Shown here in pieces: positions 24,149 to 30,541 of a stretch of DNA of 30,541 bases; position 1 is the stretch's first letter, and the number at the start of each line of letters is the position of its first letter. The translations under genes and the position numbers were made by a program. The notes under the pieces were generated by a model, which saw nothing but the letters and a program-made list of their open reading frames with translations, was not told the DNA's origin and did no database searches. This DNA is from CAYMUN01 sp964440265 (GTDB lineage: Bacteria; Patescibacteriota; Saccharimonadia; Saccharimonadales; UBA4665). The stretch covers positions 1 through 30,541 of the forward strand of contig CAYTRU010000007.1 of the NCBI GenBank assembly GCA_964440265.1, read 5' to 3'.

Positions 24149-24928
24149 ATGCAGCTAGAAAAATTAATCGCTACTGGTCTTACTCTGCAACAGGCCTCGA
24201 TGTATGCCTTGCTGATGGAGCACGCCAGCATAACTCCGCCAGAAGCAGCTGACCACCTCAGTCTAAGCCGCAGTAACGCCTATAAAATTCTCGATCGACT
24301 GGTCGAACTGGGTCTGGCCGAGCGCACAGACAAGGCTAGAAAATTGCAGTACTCACCGGCTAATCCGCTCGCCCTAGCACGGCTGGTGGCCGAACAGCGC
24401 AATATCGCCACAGCTCGGGAAGCCGCAGTCCAGGCGGTGATCAGTGACTTAGCGAGTAAATACCGAGCCCATACCGATCAGCCAGATGTTCGCATAGTTA
24501 CTGGCCGCAAAGCCGTCGCCGAAGCCTATCGTTTCCAGATTAATCAAGGCCAGCACATTTATTTTCTGCGTAGCGTAGCCGATATCGCTACCATGGGCTT
24601 CGACACCATGCATCGGATCAGAACGGAACCCGAGCGTTTCGATATCAAACGCCACGGGATTACACCCGATCTCTCCACCAAACCCAGTCGCGATAGCAAC
24701 CTTGACCGCACCTGGGTACGGGGAGAGGATTACACCGCTCCAGTGGAGTGGAGCGTCTCTGGTGAAAGCTTGCTGATAGTAGTATTTGGCGAAGAACCCC
24801 ACGCCATTACCATTGAAAGCCCGCTGATTGCCGCTGCCTTCCAGGAGGTACTACGCTTGCTCACTACGTGCTTGCGGACGATGCCCTATTATGACAGCCT
24901 GCCGCGAACGAGTAGTTTGAGTGATTAG
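24149..24928 (+). CDS. TrmB-family winged-helix transcriptional regulator
   Basis: 259 residues. Residues ~5-70 form a winged helix-turn-helix of the TrmB type (GLTLQQASMYALLMEH, SLSRSNAYKILDRLVELGLA, then a basic wing ARKLQYSPANP). A helix (residues ~75-105) links to a C-terminal alpha/beta effector-like domain (RIVTGRKAVAEAYRF, IYFLRSVADI, SLLIVVFGEEPHAITIESP) as in proteins annotated as TrmB/PLD-like sensors. The effector is unknown. It is divergent from the VanX-type dipeptidase gene, and an inverted repeat lies over its promoter, so control of that gene and itself is plausible. Confidence 0.88.
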   Translation: MQLEKLIATGLTLQQASMYALLMEHASITPPEAADHLSLSRSNAYKILDRLVELGLAERTDKARKLQYSPANPLALARLVAEQRNIATAREAAVQAVISDLASKYRAHTDQPDVRIVTGRKAVAEAYRFQINQGQHIYFLRSVADIATMGFDTMHRIRTEPERFDIKRHGITPDLSTKPSRDSNLDRTWVRGEDYTAPVEWSVSGESLLIVVFGEEPHAITIESPLIAAAFQEVLRLLTTCLRTMPYYDSLPRTSSLSD

Positions 24929-24947
24929 AAGTATCCCTATAATCTTG

Positions 24948-24953
24948 TACAAT
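24948..24953 (+). promoter_or_regulatory. -10 hexamer abutting the UPF0200-like gene start
   Basis: TACAAT ends seven bases before ATG 24961. A perfect TATAAT at 24938-24943 is an alternative that would leave a ~10-base leader containing AAGAGG, so this case is ambiguous. Confidence 0.4.
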
Positions 24954-24960
24954 AAGAGGT

Positions 24961-25524
24961 ATGGAAGAAAAAGTAATCGTCTTTGTAGGCATGCCGGGAG
25001 CTGGCAAGAGCGTGTGCGTAGACTATTTAAAAGACAAAGGGTTACCCTTTGCTTACTTCGGTGGCATCACGATTGACGAAGTGAAACGGCGGGGCTTGGA
25101 GATCAACGAGACCAACGAAAAGCTGGTACGTGAGGATATCCGAGCCAAAGAGGGCAAGGGTGCCTACGCCGTGCGGATTATCAAGCAAGTCGAGGAATTT
25201 TTTGAACAGGGACAGTCCTACGTGGTGGTTGATGGCCTCTATAGCTGGACTGAGTATAAAATTTTCAAGGAGAGCTTCGGCGAACGGGCGGTCATCGTCG
25301 CCGTAGTGGCACCCCGCTTCGTGCGACACACTCGGCTGACCACCCGCGCTGTGCGACCACTGACCGAGGAGGAAGCCGATGCCCGGGACTATGCCGAAAT
25401 CGAAAATCTAGAAAAGGGTGGCCCGATAGCCAACGCCGACTTCTTCCTGGCCAATGACGACGCCGTCGAGAGCTTACAGGCTAAGCTCGAAAAGCTCCTA
25501 CCTGAAGCTGGCATCCAACCCTAA
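24961..25524 (+). CDS. P-loop nucleotide kinase-like protein, UPF0200/dephospho-CoA kinase-related
   Basis: 187 residues. The Walker A is GMPGAGKS (residues 10-17). FGGITIDEVKRRGLEINE, VREDIRAKEGKGAYAVRII, YVVVDGLYSWTEYKIFKESF and ANADFFLANDD follow the archaeal UPF0200 pattern (GMPGAGKS, G-V-EE-KRRGL, REKEGPGAVA, VVVDGIRS, DYxIxN). Those proteins are related to dephospho-CoA and adenylate kinases, but their substrate is not firmly known to me. It lies 32 bases after the regulator gene. A family more usual in Archaea suggests an old transfer or shared CPR/archaeal inheritance. Confidence 0.82.
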   Translation: MEEKVIVFVGMPGAGKSVCVDYLKDKGLPFAYFGGITIDEVKRRGLEINETNEKLVREDIRAKEGKGAYAVRIIKQVEEFFEQGQSYVVVDGLYSWTEYKIFKESFGERAVIVAVVAPRFVRHTRLTTRAVRPLTEEEADARDYAEIENLEKGGPIANADFFLANDDAVESLQAKLEKLLPEAGIQP

Positions 25525-25647
25525 CCATGTTAGTTAGCTACAAAACTTCGAAGCTACAGGCTAAAAGTATTCCTTGTTTGCAGCTTTGTATCCACAGCGA
25601 CGGATAAAAAAGTAGGCTAGAACTCATGATTTTTGCTCGCCTATTCT

Positions 25648-25661
25648 ATACTAATTAGTAT
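25648..25661. promoter_or_regulatory. Palindrome over the -10 region of the SnoaL-like gene
   Basis: ATACTAATTAGTAT is a perfect 14-base palindrome. It overlaps a candidate -10, TATACT (25647-25652), about 31 bases before the coding start, so it could be an operator. No convincing -35 box is visible. Confidence 0.4.
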
Positions 25662-25682
25662 GAACTAAAATGGAGGGATTAT

Positions 25683-26081
25683 ATGCCAGACAATGACACG
25701 GCCACTTTACAGCGCAACACCCAAAACGCCATTGCACTGTACGAACTGATGTTCAATGACAACAAAGTGCGCGAAGCTGTCGAACGCTATATGGGCGATG
25801 AGTATATCCAGCATAACCCTGATTGCCCAAGTGGCAAAGACGGCTTTATCGAATATTTTGAACGTATGGCTCGTGAGTATCCTGGCAAACGAGTGGAGAT
25901 CAAACGGGCTGTGGCCGAGGGTAATCTAGTGGTATTACACTGCTTGCAGATTTGGCCGGGCGATCACGAGTACGCTACAGCTGACTTCTTCCGCATGGAT
26001 GAAAACGGATTAGCTGTCGAGCACTGGGATGTCAAGCAGATCCTGCCAGACGAAACCGCTAACTCTAACACCATGTTCTAG
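25683..26081 (+). CDS. SnoaL-like (NTF2-fold) protein
   Basis: 132 residues with the pattern of the predicted SnoaL-like aldol-condensation group (COG4922-type): NAIALYELMFNDNKVREAVE, YMGDEYIQHNPDCPSGKDGF, VLHCLQIWPGDHEYATADFF and VEHWDVKQ. The HN and HWD motifs line the NTF2 pocket. Enzymatic function is unproven for most members. A strong GGAGGG site lies five bases before ATG 25683, so unlike many neighbours it has a conventional leader. A palindrome in the promoter suggests regulation. The gap 25525-25682 holds no gene that I can support. Confidence 0.88.
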   Translation: MPDNDTATLQRNTQNAIALYELMFNDNKVREAVERYMGDEYIQHNPDCPSGKDGFIEYFERMAREYPGKRVEIKRAVAEGNLVVLHCLQIWPGDHEYATADFFRMDENGLAVEHWDVKQILPDETANSNTMF

Positions 26082-26124
26082 CTAGAGCTGGCCAGGCAAA
26101 TCGCTGCCGGATCTAGAGAAGAGA

Positions 26125-26985
26125 CTACTGTACCCCGTAGGTATAAGTCTGCCACACCACTTGTCCGGCGGCCGTGTACATAACTACGTTGCCATCATCT
26201 TGGACGACAAGCCGATTCGCATTGCCGCTACCGAAGGTAGAGGTATGCCAGACTGCAAAAGTCTCATTATTATCTAAGTCATTGTAAACAACCAGGTTGC
26301 CATCGGTTTGCATAACCAGCCTATCGTCACCACTGGCCAGAGTATTGGGGGCCTGCCAGATGTACCTATAGGGGGAGTAAAGCACTAGGTTGCCGTCAGG
26401 TTGCAGATAAAGCGTGTAGGCACCATTAGCTGACTTTAAGTAGTGTCCGATAGTGAGGGTTTCACCTGCCTTGAGGACTGAGGCAGCCGGAGCTGGGCTA
26501 GCAGGTGGGGGGTTGTAAACGGGGGTTGTTATGACAGGCGTCGTAAAGACAGGGTGTGAAGGCTGTGAAGGAGGAGTAGTCGGGTGGGGTGCAGGAGTGG
26601 TGGCAGGCTCTTGTGGTGCAACTGCGCCACCACCCGAGCTACCGATGGAGGGTCCAGCTGCTCCACCACTAGCGCCAGTATCGATGGTTGGCGAAATTGC
26701 AATACTTTCCCCATGCGTAGCGGAGTGTGCAGCGGCAATCGGGTGTTCTAGTTTCTTATGAGCAGTTACACTTACTTTGCTAGCGTAATCTTTATCGGAT
26801 GATCCTAAATTTTGCACACCGGCAATAATCAAAAGACAAAAAATTGCACCGGCTAGGGCTACTGCGGCAGATTTTTTAGTCGTGAGCTGCTGCTGCTTCA
26901 GGGAGCTCGCTGCGCTTGTCGCTTGAGGCGACAAAATAGAATCAATTTTTGCTTGAACATTGTGGGAGTCTTTATGGACATTCAT
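26125..26985 (-). CDS. Membrane-anchored bulb-type mannose-binding lectin domain protein
   Basis: 286 residues. A cytoplasmic N-terminus of ~36 residues is followed by one transmembrane helix (about 37-58, SAAVALAGAIFCLLIIAGVQ), a Gly/Ser then Pro/Thr-rich stalk (about 95-165) and a C-terminal B-lectin (GNA-type) domain. The domain has three sugar-binding QxDGNxVxY repeats: LQPDGNLVLY, MQTDGNLVVY and VQDDGNVVMY, so all three sites look intact. The topology puts the lectin outside the cell on a stalk, which suits an adhesin for mannose-type glycans on host or neighbouring cells (inference). It has its own strong promoter and a ~38-base leader with GAAGG ten bases before the ATG. Confidence 0.88.
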   Translation of the reverse strand: MNVHKDSHNVQAKIDSILSPQATSAASSLKQQQLTTKKSAAVALAGAIFCLLIIAGVQNLGSSDKDYASKVSVTAHKKLEHPIAAAHSATHGESIAISPTIDTGASGGAAGPSIGSSGGGAVAPQEPATTPAPHPTTPPSQPSHPVFTTPVITTPVYNPPPASPAPAASVLKAGETLTIGHYLKSANGAYTLYLQPDGNLVLYSPYRYIWQAPNTLASGDDRLVMQTDGNLVVYNDLDNNETFAVWHTSTFGSGNANRLVVQDDGNVVMYTAAGQVVWQTYTYGVQ

Positions 26986-27030
26986 GAGTCAGATACCTTC
27001 ATTTTAAATAATAACTTCCGAATCCATAAC

Positions 27031-27059
27031 ACTATAGCTTATTTAAGAATATTTGTCAA
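27031..27059 (-). promoter_or_regulatory. Strong sigma-70-type promoter for the lectin gene
   Basis: On the minus strand TTGACA (27054-27059), exactly 17 bases, TATAGT (27031-27036). It lies between the lysR stop and the lectin start, so the lectin is transcribed on its own. Confidence 0.65.
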
Positions 27060-27109
27060 TATTATTATCCGTTATACAAAAATATAGGGGAAGCAGACAA
27101 ATACTTACA

Positions 27110-28048
27110 CTATAAACGCTGGATACGCTCCCAGCTGGGAGCCACAACTTTGAGGGTGGTTATAATCTGCTGCACACGGGGGTGGAGTGGACCTTGGCGC
27201 GTAGCTATATACAGCGTATTTAGATAAGGCGTTGGAGGACTAAAGAGTTCAAACAGCTGGTTGGCCGCTAAGGCTTCAGCCGCCAAGTAGGACGGTAGTA
27301 CTGTAACTCCAGCGCCAGCGATGGCGGCATCACGCAAGGCCCTGAGGTCGGATATATACAACCCTGCCTGATCATGGGTGCGACCACCGAAGATATCGGC
27401 ATAGTGATGGCGAATGAGCGGGTAATCACGAATCAACGGTAGCTGCTCGTCAAAGGCGAGAAAGGTAGCGGTTTGCAGGGCAGCTACTATGGCTTCAGCG
27501 CTGTGCCCGGCTACTCGATCGTACCACTGCCTATTGCCAACCAGCACATATTCCTCATCAAATAGTGGCTCAAAGTGCACCTCAGTCCGCCCCGGCGGTT
27601 GGCGAGTGGCAATCACCAGGTCAAGCTCATCGGCAACTAGTAGCTCAAGTAGACTCTCCACAATCCCCGGTTTTACCTTGACCTGCATACCTGACTGATA
27701 CAACTGTGCCAGAGCTGGTAAGACTTTTATCGACAACAGATCAGGGGGACCACCGAGTACCACTAAGCCCTTACTATCTTGATCGGCAGCTGTTAAGGCC
27801 GCCAGACCATCAAGGTGAGCCTCGATTTTACCACGTAATATCAGGCCAGCAGGTGTTGGTTCGACACCCCGCGGGCTGCGGATTAGTAGTTTGCGGCCCA
27901 TGCGGGCTTCCAGAGCCTTGAGGTGGGCACTTACGGCCGGTTGCGAAATTCTGAGCTGTCGGGCGGCTTGTCCGATAGTTTTTGCGCGGCAAACGGTTAG
28001 AAAGGTCTGTAGATGAGCTAGCTCTGGAGCTGGAGAGTAATGGGTCAT
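27110..28048 (-). CDS. LysR-family transcriptional regulator
   Basis: 312 residues. Residues ~10-68 are the LysR winged helix (LAHLQTFLTVCRAKTIGQAA, LRISQPAVSAHLKALEARMG, LLIRSPRGVEPTPAG). The rest is the two-lobed periplasmic-binding-like effector domain (VVLGGPPDLLSIKVLPALAQ, DELDLVIATRQPP, DEEYVLVGN, AIAGAGVTVLPSYLA). It lies 41 bases downstream of the P-loop gene on the same strand. TAAAAT ends six bases before ATG 28048, with TAGACC 17 bases upstream of it. A 17-base copy of the palindromic motif from the divergent region upstream covers its -10 box and start codon, which suggests autoregulation. The effector is unknown. Confidence 0.93.
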   Translation of the reverse strand: MTHYSPAPELAHLQTFLTVCRAKTIGQAARQLRISQPAVSAHLKALEARMGRKLLIRSPRGVEPTPAGLILRGKIEAHLDGLAALTAADQDSKGLVVLGGPPDLLSIKVLPALAQLYQSGMQVKVKPGIVESLLELLVADELDLVIATRQPPGRTEVHFEPLFDEEYVLVGNRQWYDRVAGHSAEAIVAALQTATFLAFDEQLPLIRDYPLIRHHYADIFGGRTHDQAGLYISDLRALRDAAIAGAGVTVLPSYLAAEALAANQLFELFSPPTPYLNTLYIATRQGPLHPRVQQIITTLKVVAPSWERIQRL

Positions 28049-28060
28049 AAAAATATTTTA
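28044..28060. promoter_or_regulatory. Candidate LysR autoregulatory half-site at the lysR start
   Basis: The 17-base GTCATAAAAATATTTTA is identical to 28722-28738. On the minus strand it contains the lysR -10 (TAAAAT) and the ATG. A protein bound here would block transcription. Confidence 0.5.
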
Positions 28061-28089
28061 CCACTCTGAGCAGTATTGGTCTATTTACC

Positions 28090-28665
28090 TTATGATCCGA
28101 GGCATAGTTGTTCGACTCTGTCAGCTACCTGAGTAGGAGCTTGGGTAGTAGTATCCAAAAGTACTGCTCCCGCTGCAATTGCTCTTGTCTCAAACGATGA
28201 GAGGCTAGCAGCTAGAAATTCCCTGGTCACCGGATGCTGACCAAAAGTGTGGCTAGTATCCCCTTCTCGATTATCCAGTCTTTTGTCCATTACTTCTCTT
28301 GTGATTCCCAATAAAATTACCTTGTTGAAGTAACCATAAAAATCCGTTTCATTACGAGCACGTCCTACAAGAATCAACGGCTCTTCTGAATCATGGCCTA
28401 AAATAACCTTTCTCATAACTTCAGGGCGCCAACGCCAATAATGCTCCTGCAGCCATTCTGCATCGTCCCATCGTCTTTGGGCAGTTGCTATGCCAGAATC
28501 AGTCCCCCAGTAGCACAGCTTAGGTGACCAATGATTTAGCTGGTAAGGATCTAGGTTAACCGTATTATAGCCACGATCAGCCAAGATCTGTCCGACTGTC
28601 GATTTACCGGCTCCAGCCATGCCTGTGAGCAGGAGTTTATTACTGCCTTTGTTAAATTCTGCCAT
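28090..28665 (-). CDS. P-loop nucleotide kinase-like (AAA_17/AAA_18-type) protein
   Basis: 191 residues. Walker A is GMAGAGKST (residues 15-23), followed by LADRGYNTVNLDPYQ, a lid-like region, EEPLILVGRARNETDFYG as the Walker B-like strand area, and VILLGITREVMDKRLDNRE typical of small-molecule and nucleotide kinases. The C-terminal part (AIAAGAVLLDTTTQAPTQVA) also fits this group. The substrate is unknown. It is divergent from the PRMT-like gene across a 136-base region with a palindromic LysR-type box and is followed by lysR, so the three form a likely module. TATAGT ends eight bases before ATG 28665. Confidence 0.87.
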   Translation of the reverse strand: MAEFNKGSNKLLLTGMAGAGKSTVGQILADRGYNTVNLDPYQLNHWSPKLCYWGTDSGIATAQRRWDDAEWLQEHYWRWRPEVMRKVILGHDSEEPLILVGRARNETDFYGYFNKVILLGITREVMDKRLDNREGDTSHTFGQHPVTREFLAASLSSFETRAIAAGAVLLDTTTQAPTQVADRVEQLCLGS

Positions 28666-28673
28666 AGCAGGCT

Positions 28674-28702
28674 ACTATAGAATAGCTCTATTCTAAAGAA
28701 AA
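28674..28702 (-). promoter_or_regulatory. Weak, possibly activator-dependent promoter of the P-loop gene
   Basis: TATAGT (28674-28679) lies eight bases before the ATG; 17 bases upstream is TTTTCT, a poor -35. Inside the spacer is an inverted repeat, AGAATAG and CTATTCT around two bases (28679-28694). A weak -35 fits LysR-type activation. Confidence 0.45.
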
Positions 28703-28721
28703 GCTATATATATTAATGACA

Positions 28722-28742
28722 GTCATAAAAATATTTTATGAC
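28722..28742. promoter_or_regulatory. Palindromic ATN11AT LysR-type box between divergent genes
   Basis: Arms GTCATAAAA and TTTTATGAC flank a three-base centre. Within it, AT (28725-28726) and AT (28738-28739) are 11 bases apart, the classical LysR-type recognition pattern. The centre (28732) is 67 bases from one ATG and 70 from the other, close to the typical -65 position on both sides. Confidence 0.6.
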
Positions 28743-28765
28743 CTAGAGTCTGCCTACACTAGATC

Positions 28766-28794
28766 TTGTGATAATTCAGTTTTCATTGTAGAAT
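28766..28794 (+). promoter_or_regulatory. Promoter of the PRMT-like gene, probably leaderless
   Basis: TTGTGA (28766-28771), 17 bases, TAGAAT (28789-28794), then seven bases to ATG 28802. No Shine-Dalgarno site is present. Confidence 0.55.
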
Positions 28795-28801
28795 ATTCTC
28801 G

Positions 28802-29971
28802 ATGACAGAGCGTATTATATTAGATGGCCGGTTTTTTCCAGGACAAGCATACGAGATGCCTCAAGGTGATCTATCAACAGCCGCAAGAACAGCCAGCCAA
28901 GTCGGTGAGTGGGATTATCAACCCCCGAAAGTCTTCATTGATGACTGGATTACTGCTACTCCTGATGTGCTTCCCCGGTATACTCAAGATGAGCTTGACT
29001 CCGCACCTCGAAACCAGCCTTCCAAACTGGAACTTTATTTTTTAAGCAGGCTACCCGAAATACCTGATTTGGGAGACGAAAGTGTACCGGCGGGAGTCTT
29101 GAGTGCCAGGAACAGTATTGAAGTTTGTCTACGAGATGAGATTAGAAGCAAGCTATTCTTAGAGGGAACTTCCGCGGCAATAGCCCAATTGGAGGCCACC
29201 ACAGAAAATGACCGCAATATAGAAGTATGCGATGCTGGTTGCGGAGCTATTCCAGTACTGGCTATCTACGCTGCTTTATGCTCGGACCGCGTTCACTGTA
29301 CTGCGATTGAGATGAATCCTGAATCTGCAAGGTTGGCTAATACCTTTGTTGAGGTGTTTGGTCTGCAAAACCAGATACAAGTGATAGAGGGAGATGCTCG
29401 CAAGTTCAGACCAGCCGCTCAAATTGATCTTTTGATTTCCGAAACGATGGACGCTGGACTCGCCCGTGAACCTTTGGTGGATATCATGTCAAACCTGCAA
29501 CCCCAGGTGCGGGATGATGGCATTATACTACCCAACGGCGTTACGGTCAGCGCTACCCTAGTCCCACGGGCAGTTTATGTGCAAGCGGAAAGATTTGTAA
29601 GAATCGCGGGATTAACATACCCTGTTTTATCTCCGTATACGCCCTGGGTCTCTTGGCAGAAAGTGGCGAATTATAAGCCCGGCGATGAGCTTGAAAGGAT
29701 TGACGTTAGTCTTTCAACAACCGGCTATCCGACAGGCGAATATTTCATACTGGTAAACAGCGAGGTTGAGATCGGACCTGGATTAAGGCTAAGGGAGTAC
29801 CAGTCACTGCTAAGCATGCCGCAAACTATGCTGGATAGTGAAAAGGACATCGCAAATGGGATTACTGAGGAGTTCGCGGCCCTTTTTTATATAGGATCAG
29901 GCGGAGACCCAGCTATCAACGCTAGCTACCGGCCGGGCCAAGAACCGATATGCAGGAGATATGTCACATAG
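28802..29971 (+). CDS. PRMT-like class I SAM-dependent methyltransferase
   Basis: 389 residues. An N-terminal ~95 residues of unknown fold precede a helix (IEVCLRDEIRSKLF) resembling the ExxLxDExR helix of protein arginine methyltransferases. Motif I is VCDAGCGAIPVLAIYA (Asp144-Gly148), and the ribose-binding Glu is in CTAIEMNPESA. SETMDAGLAREP has Glu214 and Glu223 nine residues apart, the spacing of the PRMT double-E loop. DDGIILPNGVTV and SPYTPW (277-282) parallel the PRMT barrel entry and the THW loop, but the loop His is Pro. The resemblance is by eye, so arginine methylation is inferred, not shown. The gene is divergent from the P-loop kinase-like gene behind a LysR-type box. Confidence 0.75.
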   Translation: MTERIILDGRFFPGQAYEMPQGDLSTAARTASQVGEWDYQPPKVFIDDWITATPDVLPRYTQDELDSAPRNQPSKLELYFLSRLPEIPDLGDESVPAGVLSARNSIEVCLRDEIRSKLFLEGTSAAIAQLEATTENDRNIEVCDAGCGAIPVLAIYAALCSDRVHCTAIEMNPESARLANTFVEVFGLQNQIQVIEGDARKFRPAAQIDLLISETMDAGLAREPLVDIMSNLQPQVRDDGIILPNGVTVSATLVPRAVYVQAERFVRIAGLTYPVLSPYTPWVSWQKVANYKPGDELERIDVSLSTTGYPTGEYFILVNSEVEIGPGLRLREYQSLLSMPQTMLDSEKDIANGITEEFAALFYIGSGGDPAINASYRPGQEPICRRYVT

Positions 29972-29985
29972 CTTGTTCTTAGTTG

Positions 29986-30541
29986 TTATTTGATGTAGTC
30001 GTGGAGTTTTTTGGCGTCGCGGTGCTTGCGGAGTTTGGCGAGGGCTTTGGCTTCTATCTGGCGGATGCGCTCGCGGGTGACGCTGAACTCTTGACCAACT
30101 TCTTCTAGGGTGTGGTTTTTGCCGTCTTCCAAGCCGAAACGCAGTTTGAGAATTTTTTGCTCGCGTTCGGTGAGGGCCGAGAGCATATCTTTGACCTGCT
30201 CTTTGAGGAGCTGGCCAGTAGCTGATTCTTCGGGACTGACCGTATCTTCGTCTTCGATAAAGTCGGCTAGCACGGAGTCTTCTTCGTCATCGCGGATGGA
30301 AGCATCGAGCGAACTGATGTCCTGTTTGATCTTCATGATGTGTTCGACCTTGTCGACGTCAATCTCCATCTCGCTGGCGATTTCTTCGTTGGACGGTTCA
30401 CGGTTAAGCTCCTGGGTCAGGCGGCGTTGAGTACGGAGCAGCTTATTGATAGTTTCCACCATGTGCACCGGGATACGGATGGTGCGAGCTTGGTCGGCGA
30501 TAGCCCGAGTGATAGCCTGACGAATCCACCAGGTGGCGTAG
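29986..30541 (-). CDS. rpoD: Primary sigma factor RpoD, C-terminal part (cut by window edge)
   Basis: The frame is open to the window end, so about 185 C-terminal residues are present and the N-terminus is missing. The first residues, YATWWIRQAITRAIADQ and ARTIRIPVHMVETINKL, are sigma region 2.4 and the start of region 3. Region 3 continues with RLTQELNREPSNEEIASEM, and region 4 has LTEREQKILKLRFGLEDG and TLEEVGQEFSVTRERIRQIE, the -35-binding helix-turn-helix. The intact RERIRQIE and HMVE segments mark a housekeeping group 1 sigma. This fits the TTGACA/TATAAT-like promoters elsewhere in the window. It converges on the PRMT-like gene, 14 bases apart. Confidence 0.96.
   Translation of the reverse strand, partial: YATWWIRQAITRAIADQARTIRIPVHMVETINKLLRTQRRLTQELNREPSNEEIASEMEIDVDKVEHIMKIKQDISSLDASIRDDEEDSVLADFIEDEDTVSPEESATGQLLKEQVKDMLSALTEREQKILKLRFGLEDGKNHTLEEVGQEFSVTRERIRQIEAKALAKLRKHRDAKKLHDYIK

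Noticed and set aside
25525..25682. Possible tRNA or structured RNA in the gap, because of repeated AGCTACA and TTCGAA
   Set aside because: No cloverleaf, no anticodon stem and no T-loop consensus could be formed.

Overview
The window looks like a chromosomal segment of a Candidate Phyla Radiation (Patescibacteria) bacterium, most probably a Saccharibacterium (TM7). The grounds are intermediate base composition, TGA used as a normal stop (which argues against Gracilibacteria/SR1), several compact single-domain housekeeping genes, and small secreted or membrane proteins of a type I associate with Saccharibacteria. This placement is inference; no rRNA gene or complete marker set is present.

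Layout. 0.1-2.2 kb: a secreted metalloprotease-like/FN3 protein and truB. 2.3-5.9 kb: a long degenerate DHH phosphoesterase-like protein, rpsT and holA. 5.9-9.1 kb: a minus-strand surface-protein operon with two recently recombined WxL-like secreted paralogues, a membrane-anchored DUF916-type partner, a third Cys-rich WxL-like protein and a 59-residue membrane peptide. 9.2-11.9 kb: a divergent two-gene plus-strand operon encoding a tail-fibre-like protein and a 707-residue tail-spike-like beta-helix protein with no other phage gene nearby, then a small secreted protein. 12.4-14.6 kb: a bifunctional trehalose-6-phosphate synthase/phosphatase. 14.6-19.1 kb: mutM, a small DciA-like protein, a HAD hydrolase, a membrane-anchored lineage protein, an alpha/beta hydrolase, a four-helix membrane protein and a SAM methyltransferase. 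19.2-24.0 kb: a tight minus-strand run of a VanX-type dipeptidase, 5-formyl-THF cyclo-ligase, polA and an alpha/beta hydrolase. 24.1-26.1 kb: a TrmB-type regulator, a UPF0200-like P-loop protein and a SnoaL-like protein. 26.1-28.7 kb: a membrane-anchored bulb-type lectin, a LysR regulator and a P-loop kinase-like protein. 28.8-30.0 kb: a PRMT-like methyltransferase. 30.0-30.5 kb: the C-terminal part of the primary sigma factor, cut by the window edge.

How it fits together. Two themes stand out beyond housekeeping. First, 5.9-12.3 kb plus the lectin at 26-27 kb form a cell-surface and adhesion repertoire that would suit an epibiont (inference). Second, 27.1-30.0 kb looks like a small regulated module: a LysR gene, a P-loop kinase-like gene and a divergent PRMT-like gene, with a palindromic ATN11AT LysR-type box centred 67 and 70 bases from the two divergent start codons. 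A 17-base copy of the same motif covers the -10 box and start codon of lysR.

Gene starts fall into two classes: some have clear Shine-Dalgarno sites, but about fifteen have a sigma-70-like -10 hexamer ending only 6-8 bases before ATG, suggesting leaderless transcripts. I see no tRNA, rRNA, CRISPR array, insertion sequence or integrase. No gene-free stretch exceeds 300 bases; the longest (15517-15744) holds AT-rich nested inverted repeats.
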